Assembly (NCBI RefSeq): GCF_019752095.1
Contig: NZ_JAIEMO010000042.1
Location: 1 to 45,629, forward strand
DNA length: 45,629 nucleotides
Reading direction: 5' to 3'
From: Nitrosomonas sp.
GTDB lineage: Bacteria > Pseudomonadota > Gammaproteobacteria > Burkholderiales > Nitrosomonadaceae
Under the pieces are notes generated by a model. That model did no database searches and was not told the origin of the DNA. It saw nothing but the letters and a program-made list of their open reading frames with translations. How positions within the stretch are numbered: the first letter of the stretch is position 1; each line of letters starts with the position of its first letter. Position numbers and translations under genes: made by a program. Positions 9,242-17,290 of the stretch are shown here, in pieces.

Positions 9242-9757
9242 ATGGCAGCTGTTGGCTTTGGCGGCTTCATAATCCTGTTTTTTCTGGCTGCTGCGGTGGA
9301 TGCAGCGGAATCGCACTGCCAAGGGCAAGAGCAAGTGATATTTACCTGCTCACTGGGCGAGAGAACAGTTTCAGTCTGCGCCTCGAATGATTTTTCCGCT
9401 AACAGCGGCTATCTGCAATATCGATTCGGACCACTTGGCATGCTTGAACTGACATTTCCGGTTGTGAATGACGCATCAGTTCCAGCTGCTCAGTTTATCC
9501 AGGCACGCACCTTGATATTTGGGGGCGGCGGCGGCGGTTACTTGCGCTTTATCAACGGGCAGTATCATTACATCGTATATACCGCGATCGGTAAGGATTG
9601 GGGGACGAAAGACGGCGTTGCGGTGGAGAGAAACCATCAAGTGATCGCCAATCTCGAATGCCAGGATGTGCCTGTCTCAAGAATCAGTGCAGAGTTTTTT
9701 ACTCGCGCCGGATTATCAATTGATCGAAATGAATTTGAGATTCCGGGGCTTGATTAA
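9242..9757 (+). CDS. Secreted conserved hypothetical protein coupled to the GH19 gene
   Basis: This 171-aa protein has a clear N-terminal signal (GFGGFIILFFLAAAVDAAES). The mature part contains four cysteines in its first and last thirds (SHCQGQ, FTCSLG, VCASND, LECQD) and a Gly6 run (FGGGGGGYLRF). No enzyme family is recognised. The start lies 2 bp after the GH19 stop (an in-frame TTG overlaps it), so the two are translated together. That suggests a linked role, for example an exported inhibitor or partner of the hydrolase, but this is inference only. Confidence 0.7.
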   Translation: MAAVGFGGFIILFFLAAAVDAAESHCQGQEQVIFTCSLGERTVSVCASNDFSANSGYLQYRFGPLGMLELTFPVVNDASVPAAQFIQARTLIFGGGGGGYLRFINGQYHYIVYTAIGKDWGTKDGVAVERNHQVIANLECQDVPVSRISAEFFTRAGLSIDRNEFEIPGLD

Positions 9758-9938
9758 GTAAGAATAAGAATTTTTAGAGTACTTGGGACGGATGGATTTG
9801 GTAAAAGCGCTGGAAAATTTGATCACAAAAGATGACGTAGTTTTAGGGTGCTTCTGGTTGATAAGAAATTGAGTAGACTATTGATTTGTATATATTGTAA
9901 AGGTTGTTTGAGATTTTAATACGATAGAAACCGGTATC

Positions 9939-10397
9939 ATGGCGGTTGAGGACTATGGTGAAGAAAGCATTGGTAATGCGATTGGCGCATTTGATGATGT
10001 AAATGGTAATGCATTAAGAATGACCTTTGCTCCAACCAATTTCATTGGCATGGATTTTGGAAATGACGAGCCGAGCCATACGAACCCAGGAGATCTGGCA
10101 TTGTTACAAGTATACAATGATGCTACTTTAGTAGGTTTCTCGACGGTTGTTCTTAATCGTGATGACCTGATGAATCAGTCGATTAGTTTTAATGGCGCTT
10201 CTTTTGATTCAGCAATCTTCTCTTATACCGATTCTTTTTTTAATCCATTCACGGGTGGTGGAGTTGCTTCTACTGGTTTAATAGAAATTGTGGACAATAT
10301 TTCACTCGTTCCAGAGCCAGAAACCTATGCAATGTTGTTAGCTGGTTTAGGTTTAATCGGATTCATGGCGCGGCGTAGAAAAGAAGCAATCGTGTGA
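9939..10397 (+). pseudogene. PEP-CTERM protein lacking its signal peptide
   Basis: The 152-aa frame has the C-terminal PEP-CTERM signal PEPETYAMLLAGLGLIGFMA followed by RRRKEA, almost the same as in the protein at 1093. The body (AIGAFDDVNGNALRMTF, DDLMNQSISFNGASFDSAIF) resembles PEP-CTERM proteins that bind or display at the surface. The N-terminus begins mid-domain: upstream in frame is DFNTIETGI, typical of the start of a mature PEP-CTERM protein, then TGA, and no signal peptide is encoded in the 180 bp before. Without export the sorting signal is useless, so this is probably a 5'-truncated gene. Confidence 0.65.
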
Positions 10398-10408
10398 TTT
10401 TATCGGAC

Positions 10409-10539
10409 ATGTTGAAAAATGTTTTAGATGCGGCTGATGCAAGGCAAGAACAGGTAAAAAAGGCAATTTATGCATAATAAATGAGCATTCTGAACCTGTT
10501 TTTAACACCGCAGCAGCAATGCAGATAGTTTTTCAACAT
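10409..10539. repeat. Fold-back (MITE-like) intergenic element
   Basis: Perfect 11-bp inverted ends ATGTTGAAAAA (10409-10419) and TTTTTCAACAT (10529-10539) enclose 109 bp. Inside is a second inverted pair, AACAGGT and ACCTGTT, and loosely complementary GC-rich arms (GATGCGGCTGATGC against GCAGCAGCAATGC). It has no coding capacity. The layout is that of a non-autonomous dispersed repeat seen in many proteobacterial genomes. It lies just after the truncated PEP-CTERM gene and could also act as a transcription barrier between convergent genes. Confidence 0.6.
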
Positions 10540-10649
10540 CCTGTTTGTGGAGATTGAGACTGTAACGGGAACTTTGGTTTCCGCTTTTATTTCCCAATGC
10601 TTCTGAATGCTGAGTAACTTATCAATCCCAGTGCGATCAGAGATTCTTC

Positions 10650-11948
10650 TTATGCGGTTGTTTGTGATGCTGTCTGCAAGTGGTAGGTAGGGGATTGATT
10701 GCTGATAGTTCTGATGAGCTCCGGCAGTGGCATGGCTTTGCCAATAAGATAGCCTTGAATGACGTCGCATCCCAATGTGCGCAGGCGTTCGTAGGTTGCA
10801 ATATCTTCCACACCTTCGGCAACTACGGATAGATTCAGCCGGTGTGCAAGATTGATCATCGAGTCGACGATCCGGTCATGTTTATGATGCGTTGTCATAT
10901 GCCGGACAAATACCATGTCGATCTTGACTTCGTCCAGAGGTAAATCCAGCATGCGTGCCATTGATGAATAACCGGTTCCAAAGTCATCCATGGCCAGTTT
11001 CAGTCCCATATCCTTGAGTTGACATAAGGTGTCCAGTGTTCCTGCTTGATTATCCATAACAGCTGTTTCGGTCAGTTCAATGGTGATATCTTCTGGCGGT
11101 ACGTTCCAGAGAGATAAGCCCTGCAGAACGAGTTCGGTAAGTTCAGGATCGCGTAGGTCGTCAGCAGAAAAATTGATCGAAACACCGGCGTCTAATCCTG
11201 CTCTGCGATATTCGGAACATTCCCTTAATGCGGTATGGAAAACCCATAGCGTGAGTTTGGGCATGAGCGAAGTACCTTCAGCAAGTTGGATTAATTTATC
11301 GGTACGGATCGGTCCATGATGTGGATGATGCCATCTTAGCAAGGCTTCAGTGGCTTTGATCCTACCACTGGCAATATCGATCTGGGGTTGATAACCTAAA
11401 TACAATCCGCCGTTATCGATGGCGTGACCTAAATCTGACCAGAGATCAATCTGGAACATTAGCGGATCTTGCATTTCGGCGTGAAAGAGCTTGATCGGAA
11501 GTTGCTCCAGTTTTGCTTGGCGCACAGCCGCGCTTGCGTTACACATCAATTGATCTAACGCGTAACTGCTTCCATTGTTCACTGCCACGCCAAAACGCGG
11601 AACCAGGATGATATTTTTTCTATCAAGCTCGAATGGAGGTGCCAGGATTCGCAGGATTTTATGGGCGGCCAGCATGGCATGTGCATCGGTAAGTAGATCG
11701 ACCAGTAAACAGGTTATTTGATATCGTCCGGTGATGCCGACCATATCGCTTGGGTTCAGAGCATTTTTTAATTGTTGGGCAATTTTCTGTAAAATATTAT
11801 CAACAATGGTAAATCCAAGGATGCCATCCAATTCTACTAGCCGCTCAAAGTTGATGATCAGTACGGCATTGCGACGACCCAATTGGCATTCATCATGTAA
11901 TCTTCGTGAAGCTTGTTGCAGAAAGTGTTGATAAGCGAGGATGGTCAT
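10650..11948 (-). CDS. c-di-GMP phosphodiesterase, degenerate GGDEF plus EAL
   Basis: This 432-aa cytoplasmic protein has an N-terminal GGDEF-like fold (1-160) in which the active-site motif is replaced by GRYQ (74-77), so it cannot make c-di-GMP. The C-terminal EAL domain keeps catalytic residues: E201-A-L in TEALLRW, Asn259 (INFSA), Glu in ELTE, D321D322 (DDFGTGYSS), K342, E378 (AEGVE), Q398 (QGYLIG). It should hydrolyse c-di-GMP to pGpG, with the GGDEF remnant perhaps sensing GTP. No membrane or sensor segment is seen. It lies 30 bp downstream of the HD-GYP gene in the same direction, so an operon is likely. Confidence 0.9.
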   Translation of the reverse strand: MTILAYQHFLQQASRRLHDECQLGRRNAVLIINFERLVELDGILGFTIVDNILQKIAQQLKNALNPSDMVGITGRYQITCLLVDLLTDAHAMLAAHKILRILAPPFELDRKNIILVPRFGVAVNNGSSYALDQLMCNASAAVRQAKLEQLPIKLFHAEMQDPLMFQIDLWSDLGHAIDNGGLYLGYQPQIDIASGRIKATEALLRWHHPHHGPIRTDKLIQLAEGTSLMPKLTLWVFHTALRECSEYRRAGLDAGVSINFSADDLRDPELTELVLQGLSLWNVPPEDITIELTETAVMDNQAGTLDTLCQLKDMGLKLAMDDFGTGYSSMARMLDLPLDEVKIDMVFVRHMTTHHKHDRIVDSMINLAHRLNLSVVAEGVEDIATYERLRTLGCDVIQGYLIGKAMPLPELIRTISNQSPTYHLQTASQTTA

Positions 11949-11978
11949 AGATTTAATGTAATGATAGATTTTGGATGT

Positions 11979-13325
11979 TTATAAATAATATTTCTTTGGA
12001 TCAATTCCGTATGCGCCCTGGGGGAGATCATCTACGATGACGTACGCAACCCCCCCTGGATTTTTGCCAGCGGTTCTTAGATCTAAGGTTGCAGGGTGCT
12101 CATAGGGTTTCTTCTGAGCATCACAGATGATCATGATTTGAGGAAGAAATCGTTGCGTGCGATTGTGGGTGAGGACAATAGCAATTTCGCCACTGTTTAG
12201 TTCAACCAGACTGCCTACCGGGAACATGCCGATGCAGTGAGAAAATTGCTCCACCAAAATATAATTGAGTCCGTTTTGCGCATTATCTTTAAGTTCTTTT
12301 AGCGCCTGAAAAGGCTTCATACCTGGCATGCGCGATTCTCCCCAGATAAGTTCCTCATAGCAATCGATAATGGCGGCCATGCGCGCATAAGGATGTAATT
12401 GGTTGGCGTATAATCCAGAAGGATAACCGTTGCCGTTTTCGCGCTCATGATGCTGTAAAATAATTTTTATGACTTCTTCCGGTGCATCAGTTAGCTGAGC
12501 GATAATTTCTTCTCCATACGCGATGTGCTGTTTCATCAACTTGCGTTCATTCGGTGCGAGCGATATATTTCTTTTGCCCTGGATTTCTTTTGGCAGGCGT
12601 TGTTTGCCGATATCCATTAGTAATCCACCCAAGCCGAGAATTGTCATTTCCTTGTGGGGCAAGCCGAGATGACGGCCGAAAGCAAGCAGATGCACCGAAG
12701 TCTTAATGGCATTGTCATAGAGTTCTTTTCCGGTGGTTTTAAGCTGTGCCAGTAGTAATGCTGCATCGGGGTTACGAATAATGCTTTCACGTAATGTGTC
12801 GACCACTTCATGCGCTACGCGCATATTGATTTGAATATTGCATTCCAGGTTGGTATTGATATCGCTAAATAACATGGAAACGGTATTATACGCTTTGGTG
12901 GCCGCAGGGATTTCTTGTTCTGCTGTGCAGATGTCGCTGTAGGTATTAACGCGTTGCAGTAGTGAGTCGAGCGATTTAGTCTCATGCAATTTTGGTGGCT
13001 TGCCACGATCTGAAGCTGTGGAGGTGACATGAAATGAGGCGCTCGGTTCATGCGATGCTAATGGCTTACCCTGATTTGAAACAGCCTGAGGGTGGTGGAG
13101 GGTACTTGAGAGGTGTGATCGAGCAGCGAATGATTCGCTTCTGTCGATGTCCACGTAAACATGTTTGCAGTAGCGCTGGAGCTCGTTAATATCATGCTGT
13201 GATTGAATCAGGATGCCTTGAATTGGGTAAGCTGTTTCAAGCCAAGGACGATCAAGGTCACTGACATACATGCCGAGCTGCAAGTCATTAACGGAAACCT
13301 CAATGGTACTATCGCTTATCATCAC
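11979..13325 (-). CDS. HD-GYP domain protein with DUF3391, altered HD motif
   Basis: This 448-aa protein has an N-terminal DUF3391 domain (about 8-70, VSVNDLQLGMYVSDLDRPWL), a low-complexity linker (70-115) and an HD-GYP domain (about 200-345). HD-GYP enzymes degrade c-di-GMP with a two- or three-metal site. Here HHER (292-295) and GYP (300-302) are kept, but the signature HD is Met237-Asp238 (LLMDIGKQ). The loss of a metal-ligand His suggests reduced or no hydrolysis, perhaps a c-di-GMP receptor role. It is followed closely by the EAL protein, which keeps its active site. Confidence 0.88.
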   Translation of the reverse strand: MMISDSTIEVSVNDLQLGMYVSDLDRPWLETAYPIQGILIQSQHDINELQRYCKHVYVDIDRSESFAARSHLSSTLHHPQAVSNQGKPLASHEPSASFHVTSTASDRGKPPKLHETKSLDSLLQRVNTYSDICTAEQEIPAATKAYNTVSMLFSDINTNLECNIQINMRVAHEVVDTLRESIIRNPDAALLLAQLKTTGKELYDNAIKTSVHLLAFGRHLGLPHKEMTILGLGGLLMDIGKQRLPKEIQGKRNISLAPNERKLMKQHIAYGEEIIAQLTDAPEEVIKIILQHHERENGNGYPSGLYANQLHPYARMAAIIDCYEELIWGESRMPGMKPFQALKELKDNAQNGLNYILVEQFSHCIGMFPVGSLVELNSGEIAIVLTHNRTQRFLPQIMIICDAQKKPYEHPATLDLRTAGKNPGGVAYVIVDDLPQGAYGIDPKKYYL

Positions 13326-13370
13326 AGAATAATTGGTAGAATAATAAAGTGTGGCTCATAATTAGTTCAA

Positions 13371-13406
13371 TAAAAACACAGAGGAATGAAATTGTTCTCT
13401 GTGTTT
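13371..13406 (-). terminator. Rho-independent terminator of the exbBD-like operon
   Basis: On the minus strand AAACACAGAG pairs with CTCTGTGTTT (13374-13383 with 13397-13406, 10-bp stem, 13-nt loop) and is followed by TTTTTA. It sits about 60 bp past the stop of the TonB-like gene and just before the HD-GYP gene, separating the two minus-strand operons. Confidence 0.75.
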
Positions 13407-13464
13407 GATAGTTACGACTTTATTAGTGTGTTACTTGAGGTAATTTATAATAATTTGAACAAGA

Positions 13465-14343
13465 TTAACGTGTTGGGTTTATGAAAAATTCACGCATTAA
13501 GAAATCTTCCAATCCTGCGCTATCTCTCTCTCTCGCAGATAAGACGATGACACGGTGCAAGCGATGCGATTCCCAATTAAAATCTTCTTTGTAGTGTTCC
13601 CGAATCAGTTGGATCATACGGCGAATGATGGCACGTTCAATATCGCCATCTGTTCCAGTTTCGACCCGAATCATCTGTAACCGTGGATTGCTTTGACCGG
13701 TAGTCCAGGCGCGAAATGAAAATTCCGCCGTACGCGGGCCGATGCGAAGAATTTGGAATATACCGCTGGTACCAGGGTTTTGCAGATTACGCCGTACATT
13801 CGCCATACGGATCTCGTCTGCTGAAGGTTGATTTGCAGTACTGCTGGATGCTGTACTTTCCTGTGAGTCGAAGATTCCTTCCGCGGCGCGGCGGCGCGCT
13901 TTTGCTTGATTAATATACTCAGACAGATCAGTGGGCGCATCCGCAGGAGGTTCCGGAGGCGCTTTGGTCTTGGCAACTTCCTGCGCTGGGATAGGTGCTT
14001 TGGGTTGGCTCGGCTTCTCGGCTGCCTTGGGCTTGGTTGGAGGTCTTGATGGTGGTGGCTGAGCAGGTGTCGGTGGTGTTTTAGGTGCGGGTTGTGCTTC
14101 AGCTACTTGAGGCTTTTCGGGTTGCGGAGCGGGCGTTCTTGGTTGAGAGGCAGGCAGCGAATTACTAGCATCTTCGGATTCATTTACGTCGATGAAGCTG
14201 GCGGCTATGGGGAGTGGTGTATCTATTTCCACTTCAGGTAATGACAGAAAAAATCCCAGACCCCAGATGGCCAGCAGCCAGACGAGCGTAGCCAATGGCA
14301 GCGGCCACCACAGGCGGATTTCTCTCGATCGGGAACTTGCCAT
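13465..14343 (-). CDS. TonB-like proline-rich single-pass membrane protein
   Basis: This 292-aa protein has one N-terminal membrane helix (about 14-34, WWPLPLATLVWLLAIWGLGFF), a long Pro/Ala/Lys-rich spacer (about 60-135) that could span the periplasm, and a C-terminal domain (about 180-292) without the canonical TonB sequence. It is the third gene after ExbB and ExbD homologues, the place of TonB or TolA, so it probably converts proton flow into force on an outer-membrane partner. The C-terminal half (GIFQILRIGPRTAEFSFRAW) is not a known TonB fold to me. ATG 14343 is preferred to TTG 14373, which overlaps exbD. Confidence 0.75.
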   Translation of the reverse strand: MASSRSREIRLWWPLPLATLVWLLAIWGLGFFLSLPEVEIDTPLPIAASFIDVNESEDASNSLPASQPRTPAPQPEKPQVAEAQPAPKTPPTPAQPPPSRPPTKPKAAEKPSQPKAPIPAQEVAKTKAPPEPPADAPTDLSEYINQAKARRRAAEGIFDSQESTASSSTANQPSADEIRMANVRRNLQNPGTSGIFQILRIGPRTAEFSFRAWTTGQSNPRLQMIRVETGTDGDIERAIIRRMIQLIREHYKEDFNWESHRLHRVIVLSARERDSAGLEDFLMREFFINPTR

Positions 14344-14353
14344 TCTTAACGTG

Positions 14354-14755
14354 CTATTTATGTTTGACTGCAATCAGAAAATGCTGGGCTCCGGCGGATC
14401 GGGCGCGCAGCATAGCTTGTACGACGATACCTTGAGGCGCTTCGTTATCCGCGGATACGATCAATTTTTGCTTGGAATCGGCGAGTAACGGCTCGAGTGT
14501 GCTTGCCAGCGTGTCCAGCGTGACTGCTGTCTGATTGATATAGATTTTGCTGTCTTTGGTTAACGTCAATGTAACCGGTTTTTCCGCGCTGAGCTTTTCT
14601 GCTTGTCCTTCGGGCAAATCGACCTGTAATGAATCCAAATTTTGCATCGATAAAGAAGCCAGCATGAATGTCGCCAGCAAGAAAAACATCACATCGATCA
14701 TCGGGATGATCTCAATTTTTCCTTTCGGAATGATGCGGGATTTACGCAGTTTCAT
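14354..14755 (-). CDS. ExbD/TolR-family protein
   Basis: This 133-aa protein has one transmembrane helix near the N-terminus preceded by basic residues (KLRKSRIIPKGKIEIIPMIDVMFFLLATFM). IDVMFFLL carries the conserved proton-path Asp of the ExbD/TolR class. The periplasmic part (about 45-133) has the typical fold sequence (VTLTLTKDSKIYINQ, KLIVSADNEAPQGIVVQ). It would form a 5:2 motor with the ExbB-like protein, whose gene overlaps its start by 14 bp. It is family-typical in length. TolR is an alternative, but no tolA/tolB/pal genes are present. Confidence 0.9.
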   Translation of the reverse strand: MKLRKSRIIPKGKIEIIPMIDVMFFLLATFMLASLSMQNLDSLQVDLPEGQAEKLSAEKPVTLTLTKDSKIYINQTAVTLDTLASTLEPLLADSKQKLIVSADNEAPQGIVVQAMLRARSAGAQHFLIAVKHK

Positions 14756-15389
14756 CGTGATAATCCTGTTGATCCCGACGGATGTTGTCGATCAGTCGCG
14801 TACCCAGGCGTTCCATTTCATCCATTGTTAGCGATTGCAGGCGGGAAAAGTAATTGAATCCAAACAAAGCTACCAACGCAATTGCCAGCCCTACTACGGT
14901 AGCAATGAGTGCTTCGGCAACCCCGCCGGTGACCGCTGTGGGATTAACCAAGCCTTCACTGCCGATCACCTGGAAGGCGCGCATCATGCCGATCACGGTG
15001 CCCACCAGTCCAAGCAGCGGCGCGGCAGTAACAATAGTTTCCAGTGCCCATAATCGACGTGCCAGTGATTCTTCAATAATTTGCGCCTCATCGGCGGCTC
15101 GAGATTCCGTCCACCAAGCGGGTTGATGCCGATTGGAAATTACTACTTCAAAGAAACGCTTGTAATAGTGGCGGCTATCCAGCCCGGAAAGTATTTTTTC
15201 CAAATCGTTCCATTTGAAGCCATAGGTTTCCACCAGATTGAGTAGATCGCTGGAAAGACGCGCATAACGCCAATAGATAAAAGCTTTTTCAAGCATAATT
15301 GCTACCGCAATAACACCCAATAAAACCAGCGGTATGATAATAATGCCACCAAGCTTTAACATGATCCAGGCTTGATTCAATTCTTCCAT
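14742..15389 (-). CDS. MotA/TolQ/ExbB proton channel family protein
   Basis: This 215-aa protein has three membrane segments: about 12-34 (LKLGGIIIIPLVLLGVIAVAIML), 117-139 (TAAPLLGLVGTVIGMMRAF) and 158-182 (AEALIATVVGLAIALVALFGFNYF). LLGLVGTVIGM and the ALIATVVGLAIALVA stretch are the family signature. It forms the pentameric ring that lets protons through around ExbD. First gene of a three-gene operon with exbD and a TonB-like gene. No TonB-dependent receptor is in the window, so the driven transporter is unknown. Confidence 0.9.
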   Translation of the reverse strand: MEELNQAWIMLKLGGIIIIPLVLLGVIAVAIMLEKAFIYWRYARLSSDLLNLVETYGFKWNDLEKILSGLDSRHYYKRFFEVVISNRHQPAWWTESRAADEAQIIEESLARRLWALETIVTAAPLLGLVGTVIGMMRAFQVIGSEGLVNPTAVTGGVAEALIATVVGLAIALVALFGFNYFSRLQSLTMDEMERLGTRLIDNIRRDQQDYHDETA

Positions 15390-15771
15390 TATATTAACTC
15401 CAGATTAAGGCTATTCATAAAACTATCGCTGCTCGTATTCATTGGATGATTGTTTTAGTACAAGAAAACCCTGCGGCGTTCATGCGCTGCAAAATATCAT
15501 TACAAAATACAGGTTCATCCCAACCATCAGTAAATCTGCAGCCGACGTATTATCGTGTGATTTTTCAAAAACCTGTGGATAAAGAATCCGGTATTGCAGA
15601 ATATATGGATGCTAAGAATAGTTGAAAACACCAGCAGTTGGAACTATTTAATGGCAAAATGACTTACATTTATGATTTTGTTGTAGAAAGGCGAAATCTA
15701 TTCAAATTACCCATAGCTTAGACACTCTGTAGAATGAAGAAACAGATGAAACGAGCAAATCATAGTAATTA
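15390..15771. other. Intergenic region, one short unrecognised frame
   Basis: This is the space between divergent exbB and the adhesin-like gene. It holds a 47-codon + strand frame at 15482-15625 (starting MRCKISLQNTG, with RVIFQKPVDKESGIAEYMD) with no clear ribosome site. It could be a gene remnant. A single DnaA-box-like TGTGGATAA is at 15574-15582. Nothing else stands out. Confidence 0.4.
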
Positions 15772-16158
15772 ATGATGATGAAATATTTAACAGTACTATT
15801 CCTGCTATTTGTTGTCATGCCTGCACAAGCCAAGTGGATTAAGCTGGATATGACTGCCAAACAAGGCGAAACCCATCATTTTGAACCTGAAACAATGCAG
15901 AAAAACGATCAATTCAGAAAAATTTGGGTGCTTTCCAGCTACGATGAGAAGCAAAAAGGAGGGCATCATGCAGTTAAAACTTTGTATGAATTCGATTGCG
16001 CTCATCACAAAGCCCGTTCGCTCACGATGTTGTTGTGTCCGGATAAAGAGGCCACAGGTAGGGTGATCGGTGCGCACCATGAAGAATCCAGAGATTGGTT
16101 TGGTTTTTCGGCTAATTCTATGTTTCGACATATTGCGGAGACGATTTGTTTTGACTAA
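15772..16158 (+). CDS. Secreted surface-adhesin protein E-like protein
   Basis: This 128-aa protein has a signal peptide (MKYLTVLFLLFVVMPAQAKW) cut after AQA. The mature part matches the general plan of the adhesin-E family first described in Haemophilus protein E: an early W, then FEPETMQKNDQFRKIWVLSSYD, then a YEFDC block and CPDKEATG, with a final Cys. Two of its cysteines (in EFDCAHH and near TICFD) could form a disulphide. In environmental bacteria such proteins are small periplasmic or surface proteins of unknown use. Three ATGs in a row open the frame; any could be the start. Confidence 0.65.
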   Translation: MMMKYLTVLFLLFVVMPAQAKWIKLDMTAKQGETHHFEPETMQKNDQFRKIWVLSSYDEKQKGGHHAVKTLYEFDCAHHKARSLTMLLCPDKEATGRVIGAHHEESRDWFGFSANSMFRHIAETICFD

Positions 16159-16175
16159 GCAGGCTTTAGTCAAAA
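16149..16175. terminator. Hairpin at the end of the adhesin-E-like gene
   Basis: TTTTGACTAA (16149-16158) and TTAGTCAAAA (16166-16175) form a perfect 10-bp stem that includes the stop codon, with a 7-nt loop. It is A/T-rich at the base and no T-run follows on the + strand, so efficiency is uncertain. Confidence 0.4.
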
Positions 16176-16235
16176 CAATGCTAGTTTACTTAATTCGATT
16201 ATTTTTCTTGTTACCACTTTGCTTGTCAAAAACTG

Positions 16236-16589
16236 ATGACTATCCTGATTAAGCGAGCATACGAGCCATTCGCGCCAAGCGATGGGTTTCGAATCCTTGT
16301 GGATCGGCTTTGGCCGCGAGGAGTTTCCAAGCACTTGGCACATATTGATTTATGGCTCAAGGACGTGGCGCCCAGTACGCCTCTTCGTAAGTGGTTTAAT
16401 CACGATCCATTAAAATGGATCGAATTTCGAGATCATTATTTTCTGGAACTTCGTCATAATACGGAAGCGGTTGAGCAACTTGTCGGGCACGTGCGCCATG
16501 ATGTGGTGGTTACACTCGTATATGGTGCGAAGGATATGGAGCATAATCATGCTGTCGTACTCAAAGAGTATCTTGAGAATATGAAGTGA
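16236..16589 (+). CDS. DUF488 family protein (YeaO-like)
   Basis: This 117-aa full-length member of the DUF488 family has the hallmark N-terminal block RILVDRLWPRG (about 19-29), then LWLKDVAPSTPLRKWFNHDP and the C-terminal HNHAVVLKEYL. The family is widespread and small, and its function is not established; sequence motifs suggest a basic, possibly nucleic-acid or anion-binding pocket (Arg/Trp/Pro-rich). It follows the adhesin-like gene by 77 bp with a hairpin between, so it may have its own promoter. Confidence 0.88.
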   Translation: MTILIKRAYEPFAPSDGFRILVDRLWPRGVSKHLAHIDLWLKDVAPSTPLRKWFNHDPLKWIEFRDHYFLELRHNTEAVEQLVGHVRHDVVVTLVYGAKDMEHNHAVVLKEYLENMK

Positions 16590-16684
16590 CTGACAAGCCA
16601 GGGCGGCATTTCTGAAGCCGACCTAACTCAGATGTCGGGAATTGCAGGATAATTTAATCTCAAGAATTGAGTCGCATTAAAAAA

Positions 16685-17221
16685 TTAATTAACGCTTAAC
16701 GATACCCAATTTACCTCACACTCACCCGATTCTGTGGCCACATAAGCAGATTCCTCGGAAATCGTGACAGAGATATCCATTGTTCGTTGCGCCAGTTTTG
16801 CCAGGGTTTGGATGTTGTGCCATTGGAACTGGAAAATAGTTGCCGTCAGTGCATTAAATTTGGTTTGTTCTTGTCTCCACCACACATTCGACTTGGAGTT
16901 AAAACTATACACTTTGACAGTCTGGGCGAGCCGTGTAGCTTTTTTGATTCGATCCGGGGCAGGCTCGCCAATGTCGATCCACAATGCAATTCGGCCATCC
17001 GGAGTATGTGCCCATAGGTCAGGTTCTTCCGCGGTGCTTAATCCTTTAGTAAGCGCGAGAGATTCCTGAGCATTGATGCAAAATGCGAGCATGCGTGTCA
17101 TCATGCGTTCAAGCGTTTCGGATGGGTGCTGGGCGATGGTCAGGTTAAGTGTGTCGTAATAATTGCGATTGAGATCCGTCAGCGCAATCTTGAATTTATA
17201 AATAGTTGGTTTTAAAGCCAC
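16685..17221 (-). CDS. yaeQ: YaeQ family protein
   Basis: This 178-aa protein is the normal length for YaeQ. Family blocks seen: KPTIYKFKIALTDLNRNYYD at the N-terminus, HPSETLERMMTRMLAFC (32-48), EEPDLWAHTPDGRIALWIDIGEP (66-88). The last resembles the core of a PD-(D/E)XK nuclease fold (E..D ... W I D I G), which structures of YaeQ share, though its substrate is not firmly known. It is the first of the minus-strand genes reading toward 16.6 kb and starts 70 bp after the DUF2959 gene ends. Confidence 0.93.
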   Translation of the reverse strand: MALKPTIYKFKIALTDLNRNYYDTLNLTIAQHPSETLERMMTRMLAFCINAQESLALTKGLSTAEEPDLWAHTPDGRIALWIDIGEPAPDRIKKATRLAQTVKVYSFNSKSNVWWRQEQTKFNALTATIFQFQWHNIQTLAKLAQRTMDISVTISEESAYVATESGECEVNWVSLSVN

Positions 17222-17290
17222 TGGCGTTTCCTGATTGTTGGAAACCTCGGAATAGCGCCTGATGAGTATTTCGAGATTTCTAGCGGTGAT

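Noticed and set aside
15574..15582. TGTGGATAA, a perfect DnaA-box-like match
   Set aside because: Single site with no cluster, AT-rich unwinding region or dnaA/dnaN nearby; not an origin.
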